Shown piece after piece: positions 57,195 through 64,000 of a stretch of DNA of 64,000 nucleotides. The position numbers and the translations under genes are program-made. The stretch is from Emydura subglobosa (Eukaryota > Chordata > Testudines > Chelidae), in assembly GCA_007922225.1 (NCBI GenBank), contig ML679946.1, positions 97,968,979-98,032,978 of the forward strand, written 5' to 3'. The notes beneath the pieces were generated by a model. That model searched no databases, was not told the DNA's origin, and saw only the letters and a list, made by a program, of their open reading frames with translations. The stretch's first letter is position 1. Each line of letters opens with the position of its first letter.

Positions 57195-57640
57195 CAGGAA
57201 TTGCCAGACTGGATAAGACCTGAGGTCAACCTTGTCCAGCATCATATCCCTGACAGTGACCAACAACAATTGCTTCAGGGGAAGGTGTAAGAATCTTGCA
57301 CTGGACAGCTGTGGGTTAATGTGTGTCCCACCTTAGGAGTCATCTGGATTCCTAATAGTTAGAGATTGGGTTAAACCCTTAAGCATAAGGTTTAATAACC
57401 TGAATTAATGACTATAAATATTTAGAATGTCTAGGGTTACCAAATATCTACATCAAAATCCAATCCCTTTTCAAAGATTGTTAGGTTCTTGGACTTGACT
57501 TTCTGTGGCAATGAGTTCCACAGCTTAATTGTGTATTGTGGAGAAAGTATTTCCTTTGATCAGTTTTGAATTTCCCATGAAGTAATGTCATTCAAAGTCC
57601 TTTTGTTCTTGGAGAATGAGACAGGGAGAACTACTATCTC
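57195..57640 (-). mobile_element. decayed CR1-type LINE 3' fragment
   Basis: CAGACTGGATAAGACCTGAG and TTGTCCAGCATCATATCCCT, then GTGGCAATGAGTTCCACAGC and AGTATTTCCTTTGATCAGTT. The same blocks occur in the same order in the minus-strand CR1 at 12240-12490. Confidence 0.6.
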
Positions 57641-57979
57641 CTTTTATTTGTCCCTTTTCCAAGGTAAACAAGCCTATTGTGTCTCTGCATAGATCTTTTC
57701 CAAGCCCTTGATCCTTCTTGTTCTCTGAATCCCTCTAGTTTTGCAGCATGCCCTTGTTCCATCAGGGTGCTGTGATCCAACCTTAATCCCAGCAGGCAGG
57801 TCATGCTACTCTGTTTAGATCCCCTACAAGTGTAGAGTGTAACAAAGCAGGAGGGGCAATTAACAGCCAGGTTAGGCACTGGAACTCCCTGCTACTCAGG
57901 GAAGTGTCTAAGGAGACAATACAGCACTGACTTGTTAAATATTTTTTATGCCAATAGCACTGATGTACAAGCACAGAAT

Positions 57980-58130
57980 GAAATGATTCACAAATTTTAA
58001 GGCCAGAAGGGATCATTACAATCATCTAGCCTGACCTCCTACATACATTGGTGATAGAATTTCACCCTCATCAGACCCATGACTTCCAGCTGGGCTAGTC
58101 TGTCTTAGAAAGACATCCAGTCATACGAAA
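57980..58130 (-). mobile_element. CR1 LINE 3' end fragment
   Basis: GGCCAGAAGGGATCATTACA, ATCATCTAGCCTGACCTCCT and GAAAGACATCCAGTCATACG are the inverted CR1 3' end of a subfamily with GATCATCATGATCATCTAGT-type terminus. Confidence 0.65.
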
Positions 58131-59070
58131 AAGATCTACAGAGCTTTGATTAGGGAAAAGTTGCTTCTACATAATAACAGGGAGAATATGGAAAACTTCG
58201 TGAAAAGTTGTACTATCCAAATTTTTTTATTGGAGTTACATAAATGGCTAGTCTTTCTGGTAAGTGGTTTACTAAATTGTCTAGCTAGTTGCAAAGCCCC
58301 TATGCAGTTTTGAAAGATTTCTGCCTCCCAATGACAACTTCCTTATTTACTTTTATATCCAGCTCTCCTCTTTCAACTAGATTTTATCTAGGTCATGGGG
58401 TGAGGCAAGTTGTCTAAAACCTTCTGCCCTAAAGTCTCCACTTTGTGCAGAAAAGTATGTTATTACTCCTACAAGATAAGGAACTAGCTTAAAAACCCCA
58501 TAGAAGATTGTATACCACAGAAAACAGATTCTTCAAGCAGGGGGTGGAGGAGAAATATTTCTGGCAAATGAATCCCTTTCTAAAGTCACTGTAAGGAAGA
58601 AAGTCTCTCCCTGCAGAAGCCTAACAAGGAAGAATTATTTTATAGAATCCAATACCTCCAAGGGAGACTGCTTCTAAGGAACACACCTCATGAAAATCAA
58701 TAGAAATTAGATACCTAAACACCTTTGAGGAGCTAGGACTGTCTAGACTCAACACCTGACAATTATCTCTAACTACTCCCCAAAGTGAGGCTTTTATAAC
58801 CACTGACAGAGTCTAAAGCACTCACAGCTGAACCAAGCCCTCTTGTTACTCTACCCCAATTAGGCCTAACAAGACTCCTTATAAAAGTGGATCCAGTTGC
58901 TCTGTTGTGTAGGTGATTGCTATGCTACTGGCCTTTTAGGGTATGATTATGCACAAGCTTGAATTTATATATTTCTAAGGGATATTTAGGCTTCTTATCT
59001 TTAGATTTTTTAGTGGTTGGGAGGTTTCAATGTCAGGACCCAGATCCACAAAGGATCAAAGGAATTTAGG

Positions 59071-59111
<41 letters not shown>

Positions 59112-59589
59112 TTTTCTAAAAATTTTTTGGGCCCCTGCCCCCCGCTGTTTTTTTTGTTCCAGACTAGTGTCTCCCCCCCCCCTGGAGCTCCATGCATTCT
59201 GTGAGAAGAGTTAAGTACCTCAGAAATTGATTTACAGCAGCCACTAAGCTGAGTGGTTATCATCTGCCTAAGTTCACTAGTGATGAAATGCAGAGAAAAG
59301 GGGTAGGAGGACTTGTTGTCTAGATCTACAGAAAAATAGAGGTGCCTGAGTGATTTGGGCCGTCAGCCTCTGACAGGCTGCAGGGAGGTACCTATCTCTG
59401 CTTGTGATATGTAGCTGTGAACCCTCTCCTGGAGTTAACCTTCCTTTTGGGACATCCCTACCCCCTCAAAAAGAGGGTCAAGCAGCACTTGACTGCTGGT
59501 GGCTAAATATTGCACCTAGGTGCCTCCATCTCTTGCTGAATCTAGTCCAAGGTCACTTCTGTGAGGAGCTGTTTTAGTGATTCACTGAT
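58131..59589. other. unassigned sequence with long homopolymer runs
   Basis: No gene recognised. A run of 36 T at 59075-59110 is followed by C and T runs to about 59180. The Lys-rich frame on the minus strand there is an artefact. Confidence 0.5.
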
Positions 59590-59633
59590 TCATAGAATTT
59601 AAGGTTCAAAGGGATCATCATGATCATCTAATG

Positions 59634-60974
59634 CAGTGGTTCTCAATCACGGGTATATGTACCCCTGGAGTTATGCAGAGATTTTTGGGGGGGTACATCA
59701 ACTTCTCTAGTTATTTGCCTAATCTTACAACAGACTGACACACTGTATCCCATGTACACCCTTATGGTGTGATTTATATAGCATTCATGTTCACCCTTAC
59801 AGTGTATTGTCTGATGCAAAGTATGCCATGTAAGGTGTTTTTGTTGTTATGGTAGCATGTTTCCTGTAAGGTCATACATATGTACAGATATGAAACTCTG
59901 CTGTGTCATATCCCTAAATGTGTGTCTCACATGGCTTGAATAGATGCAGATGAACACAAAGCTGTGTTTCCATGCCCTGCAGAGGCATGCACACAGGAAC
60001 AATGGACTGGCCTAAGCATCTGTGAGCACTTTGGCTGGACAGGGCCGATCACCTGACACCAGGGGCTGTTGGGAAAACTTGATAAAAGCTAAGGCATCTT
60101 TGTGTCTTGGCTCTCCCCTGGAATCTTTCTCCTAAACAACATCAAGGACTGGCACCTATCTACAGGGAGGGGGAGCCTGGTTGCAAGACGCATCACAACC
60201 AGCCTGACATCATAGAAGTTAATGTCATGGATTAAAACTCCAGTCTCCTTCAATCATAGTTTAGAATACAAGTTAAGTGTGATTAACTCCTTAACTCATT
60301 TGTTAATCTTTTGGTTTATATATTAAACTGACTTGGAATCACTTAAAATCTTGCTGTAGTCAAACTTCTTTGTTTGTTTTTATTTAAAACAGTGCATGTG
60401 GAGTGAGTGTGTGCAGAGACCTCACCTAGAGTGAGAGAGTTGGTGCATATCAGTTTCCTTGATAAACTGATGGACAAATGTAAATGAGCTTACAGCGTGC
60501 AGTGTGCAGCACTGAACCCTGCAAGATGGCAATTCCCGGGGTTGCTTCTAGGACTGGGGGTGTTAGCTGAGGTTTATCCCATGAGTGGCTGGCCAGAGTG
60601 CTCCTTCGCTAGGTGAGGTACTGAAAACATGCAGGAGGTTGGGAGTGGGCTGACCCAGGAGAGGGTGGATCACACAGCAAAGCGGGATAAATCAGGGCCC
60701 AGGAGTGAAAAACTGGGGTGACACAGCTACACTCCAGTCCTGATTGCAGGGGGGGAATGTCACACAGACTAGATAGAATGCAGCAGCAAAGTTAGTACAA
60801 GCTAAAATTTCATACAGACAATGAGAAAGTACACCATTTTCAGTAACAGTGTGCTGTGACATTTTTGTATCTTTGTCTGATTTTGTAAGCAAGTAGTGAG
60901 GTGAAACATGGGGTGGCAACACAAATTAGTCTCCTGAAAGAGGTACAGTAGTGTGGAAAGGTTGAGATCTACTG
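59634..60974. mobile_element. hAT-type MITE containing a solo LTR
   Basis: Ends CAGTGGTTCTCAATCA and, inverted, CAGTAGATCTCAACCTTTCC form hAT-type inverted repeats. Flanks ATCTAATG (59626-59633) and ATCTAGTC (60975-60982) are an 8-bp duplication with two mismatches. Inside, TATGTACCCCTGGAG and ACAGTGTGCTGTGACA type blocks are those of a common turtle hAT MITE. Its own length is about 300 bases once the nested LTR is removed. Confidence 0.75.
59736..60764 (+). mobile_element. solo LTR with 5-bp target duplication
   Basis: A 1029-base segment beginning TGACACACTG and ending GGGGAATGTCACA (TG...CA), flanked on both sides by CAGAC (59731-59735 and 60765-60769). A 5-bp duplication and TG...CA ends are standard for LTR elements. 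CTTGATAAAAGCTAAGG near 60078 could be a TATA-type element, which suggests plus orientation. No internal genes, so a recombination-derived solo LTR. Related to 38800-39730. Superfamily (retroviral or Gypsy) not decided. Confidence 0.75.
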
Positions 60975-60995
60975 ATCTAGTCTGACATTGATTTT

Positions 60996-61449
60996 ACCCT
61001 ACCTGTTTCTTTCTCCTACTCCAATGATGGGGCTTTTCTCCATGTTGTCTGGTATGCATGAAATAATACCCTTGTACTGATGTTGCAGGGTCTCGCTCAC
61101 GTTCTTCCTCATGAGTCTCAAAACTAGCCTTCATCAGACACCTTTCCTACCCCAAGGTTAAATTACAGGAGAAGAATGAGGGTGGATCAAAATAACTAAA
61201 TTAAAAGGCTGCAGCTTGGAGGAAAATACCTTATTGTTCTAATGAGCCATATTTTGGACATGGCTGGAATAAACTATGCCTTATATCTTGATGTAGGTGG
61301 AGAAAAAAACATATTGTATCTGTATTTGGCCCTTCACGGGCATTCTTTGCATTTCATTTTCTCTTGCAATGAAGCATAAAGGGGTTTAAATTGTACACAA
61401 CCTTTTTTCTGGTCTGACTGCAAATGTATACACAGAGGAAGGAGGGGAG
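60996..61449. other. unassigned sequence
   Basis: No feature recognised. Confidence 0.4.
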
Positions 61450-61790
61450 CATGTAACAATGGTTAGAGCATGGGAGTAAGAGTTAAGCAGTCTGTGTTCT
61501 GTTTCCAGGTCTATCAGTAAGTTGCTGAGTAGCCATGGGCAAGTCACTTACATTCTTTGAGCCTTGGTATTCCCTATCTGTAAAATTACTATTTATAGAG
61601 CATTAAGAGTGTGCTAAGAGCGTTACAAATATATGACAATTCCTGTCTTGAAGAGAGCTCAATGAAGACATAAATAGGATTAACACACACAAAAATAATT
61701 CCTAGCAAGATGGAGTGGTGTGCATTTTAACCCATTCATGTTTGTAAAATGCGTTGAGATCTCCAACTGAAAGGTGAAAAGGAAGTGTAA
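61450..61790 (+). mobile_element. MIR-like SINE
   Basis: Head AATGGTTAGAGCATGGGAGT and TGTTTCCAGGTCTATCAGT, core CATGGGCAAGTCACTTACAT, TGAGCCTTGGTATTCCC and CTATCTGTAAAATTACTAT, then GCATTAAGAGTGTGC. A second downstream block TAAAATGCGTTGAGATCTCC at 61745 resembles another SINE tail. Confidence 0.65.
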
Positions 61791-62424
61791 AGTATTAGCA
61801 CCTCAGTGACAATTGATTATGCTCTGGAAAAGGGAATAGCAATAAAATCACTGGGTTAAACTTCGGAAGCCCAGGAGAGCTGGGACGTGTTCTTCATAGC
61901 ATGCTTTTTCCATAAGCAGCTCACTTGCACCCACTGTAATCCTGATGTGTTACTGACTTCAGACGAACACCAATGTATTATGAGGTCTCCATCTCTTGCT
62001 CCCATGTTGCTGTGACTGGGTTATCCTGAGTATACTTGCTGAGGAGTTACCCTGTTACATATATATTTCCCCATTTCTGCAGTGGTGCCCACTGATATTT
62101 GAGAACTGGCAGTAATAAACACAGGTCACTTCTCTCCAAGCCAGTCAGTAGCCTTTGGGTATCGCAGAAGGATTCTCTCTGCTGCATGTGGCCTTGACCT
62201 TTATAAGCACTGATGAATCGGTGCAGACTTCCTCTCTGTCTTTCTGAAGATTTCAGCTGCTAGTATTTCTGAGTTAGACCTGGCTGGTAACACTCTATTC
62301 CCATTAGCCATTTAGTGGATGCAGTAGTGGATATAATCGCCTGGGAAGATCCCCTGCAGACACCTGACGAGGACTTTGGAGCCATCAAAAATTTCTCCCT
62401 GCAAATAATCTATTGTTATTGTTT
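61791..62424. other. unassigned sequence
   Basis: No feature recognised. Confidence 0.4.
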
Positions 62425-62628
62425 GCAGTGTTGGTGTAGATGCTTTGGTCTCAGGATATCAAAGAGACAAGGTGGGTGAGGTCACATATTTTATTGGACC
62501 AGCTTCTGTTGGTGAGAGAGATGAGCTTTTTGAGCTACACTACCCAAAAAAGAGCTCTGTGTAGTTCAAAAGCTTGTGTCTCTAGTAGAATTTGGTCCAA
62601 TAAGATAACCTTACCCACCTTGTCTGTC
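62425..62628. mobile_element. Penelope-type terminal inverted dimer, no ORF
   Basis: Left arm CAGTGTTGGTGTAGATGC ... GAGACAAGGTGGGTGAGGT ... TTATTGGACCAGCTTCTGTT ... GAGCTTTTTGAGCTACACTA is mirrored by GTGTAGTTCAAAAGCTTGTG ... GAATTTGGTCCAATAAGATA ... CCTTACCCACCTTGTCTGTC. Same unit as 6845-7078, junction at about 62540. Hammerhead boxes are more decayed than in the 6.9-kb copy. Confidence 0.55.
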
Positions 62629-63024
62629 AATTATTATTATTTATTTGTTGTTGTAATTACAGGATCATCCATTGAACCCAATCAAGCAGTGGGGTAAACT
62701 GTGCCAGGTACTACTCAGATGCTGCCCCAAAAAAGTTACACAGCCTAAATTAGGAGAAGACACAACAACAAGTGGTTATAACACACCAAAAGAAGGGAGG
62801 GGTACAAGGGTAACAGGCATAAGACACAACCCTTCTCCAGGTCAGTGACTGCTGATAAAGCCCCTAGAAGAGTGCACATAGCTTCTTCTTTAAAGCACAA
62901 CAAAGAATTCCAGACACTCACCAGGTTACTCTATGCCTCAGTTTTCCCCAAAGAGGCTCCAACAATCTGTCTCTCTCGAAAAGCCAGGACCATGAAAGTT
63001 GTGTCATAATCATATTAGCATTTA
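62629..63024. other. unassigned sequence
   Basis: No feature recognised. Confidence 0.4.
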
Positions 63025-63390
63025 AATGCACCTCCTAGTTATGTGGCTTGCCCAAGGATCTCAAAAGACCTTACAAAATTTAAATAACACAGCCACACAA
63101 CTTTGCTGTGAGGTATGGACATATTATGACTATTGTATCGATTGGTAAATGGAATATAGGAGGGATTGTTTGTTGGCCTTCGCTGTCTGTGACATACCTC
63201 CCTTTCTGAAAAATGGGAGCATTGCACTGCCGAAACCCACAGGAGTTCGGAGTATGTAAAAACCTTGTCAACTGTGAGGCACTCAGAGATTATTGTAAAC
63301 GGGGTCATAGCTAATGGCAGCACCTGGAATAGAACTCAGGTGTCCTGCTGCCTATTTATCTGTGCTAGTGACTTGGCAATTCAGCCTCCT
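63025..63390 (-). mobile_element. SINE-like copy (inverted), decayed
   Basis: Plus strand GCTTGCCCAAGGATCTCAAA, ACTATTGTATCGATTGGTAA and GAATAGAACTCAGGTGTCCT give the inverse of downstream block, core and head of the MIR-like SINE. Weaker than the other copies, with an insertion or extra sequence at 63150-63290. Confidence 0.4.
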
Positions 63391-64000
63391 TTCATTCATT
63401 TGATAATTATGGCTTCCTTGCTTACTGTGTGTAGTCCATCGGTTTTTCTCATTAAAGCTCGGGACCCAGCTTGTGGAAGTGACTGAACTGCATTCAGTGC
63501 TGTTCAACAGGGGATGGTGCAAAAGTAGCTTTAAACCATATTTACACCCTCCCCAAATGTGAGGCAGTTCTGTCCCAGGCTGGTGCTCAGTGTCAGCTGC
63601 ACTCTGGGGATCACTGGGACATATCCCTGCTCAGCCCACACCTCTCTCACCCCCATCTTTATTTCCCACCCTGGGAACCAAGAGAAGGTTGGTGGAGGGA
63701 TATTTAGGGCAGCTCCCATCCCTACACCCCCGCAGGATTCCTCTAGGTAGAGGGCATCTTGTAGAGACTGGTTTAGCTGGTTTTACAGTTGCTGCACACC
63801 ACCAAAAATGGCACAAAATGGCCTTAATAGATTCCACAGTTGGGATCCCAGAGAGTAGGCAAAACCTGTGCTCTTTGGATTCATAGAGGTTTTTCTGTTT
63901 TTGTTTTGTCTTTTGAATAGGGCCTGCGGAGGAGCTCATACCTCAGTAGCCTGAGCTCAAAGTGCTCTTCACAAAGGGTTATAATCCCCCCCCTTCCCCC
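63391..64000. other. unassigned sequence to the window end
   Basis: Overlapping frames of 60-100 codons at 63531-63939 on both strands have no domain. The window ends in a C-rich run. Confidence 0.4.

Larger units (their letters stand above)
59590..60995 (-). mobile_element. CR1 3' end scrap hosting nested elements
   Basis: CATAGAATTTAAGGTTCAAA with GGGATCATCATGATCATCTA at 59591-59630 resumes as GTCTGACATTG at 60981, together giving the inverted CR1 3' end. The interruption is the hAT element described next. Confidence 0.6.

Noticed and set aside
59017..59263. Phe-rich and Lys-rich frames
   Set aside because: Products of the 36-T run.
1..64000. CRISPR array, operon, prokaryotic promoters or origins
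   Set aside because: The window is vertebrate DNA; no regularly spaced repeats or compact gene order exist.

Overview
The window looks like intergenic or intronic DNA of an amniote, most likely a turtle (a crocodilian is the next best guess). No host protein-coding gene, tRNA gene or rRNA gene could be supported. Almost everything recognisable is transposable-element sequence: CR1 LINEs of several ages with the ATTCTATG-type 3' tail, a second older APE-type LINE, tRNA-derived MIR-like SINEs, hAT-type MITEs, two related LTRs and a Penelope-like element (PLE). This mix is what established knowledge leads one to expect of turtle genomes. The species call is inference.

Layout. 1-12 kb: a CR1 tail at the left edge, MIR-like SINEs, an old CR1 fragment, a short PLE-type inverted dimer (6845-7078) and small MITEs. 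12-18 kb: a long decayed CR1 on the minus strand (12215-14880) carrying a hAT MITE with a perfect 8-bp target duplication (12494-12804), a CA microsatellite with a small gap, then a second minus-strand CR1 (15711-17375) and SINEs, apparently inside a split MITE. 18-29 kb: mostly unassigned sequence with a LINE C-terminal scrap, a possible LTR and a second LINE scrap. 29.6-33.6 kb: a SINE split by a CR1 3' fragment, a MITE and a long, fairly young CR1 with both ORFs and a 400-N gap. 38-41.5 kb: an LTR and several minus-strand CR1 pieces. 44.7-49 kb: an old minus-strand LINE split by two plus-strand CR1 insertions. 52-54 kb: a PLE with inverted terminal arms, reverse transcriptase and GIY-YIG endonuclease remnants, hammerhead-ribozyme-like motifs and a 13-bp target duplication. 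54-64 kb: decayed CR1 pieces, a solo LTR inside a hAT element inside a CR1 scrap (59590-61000), more SINEs and a second short PLE-type dimer (62425-62628).

Nothing here works as an operon or pathway. The interacting parts are retroelement proteins: CR1 ORF1 (esterase) with ORF2 (endonuclease plus reverse transcriptase), and the PLE reverse transcriptase plus GIY-YIG with its ribozyme-bearing termini. Every coding copy has at least one visible disabling lesion, so none is expected to be autonomous. Boundaries of decayed repeats were judged by eye and are good to roughly 10-50 bases unless a target duplication is given.
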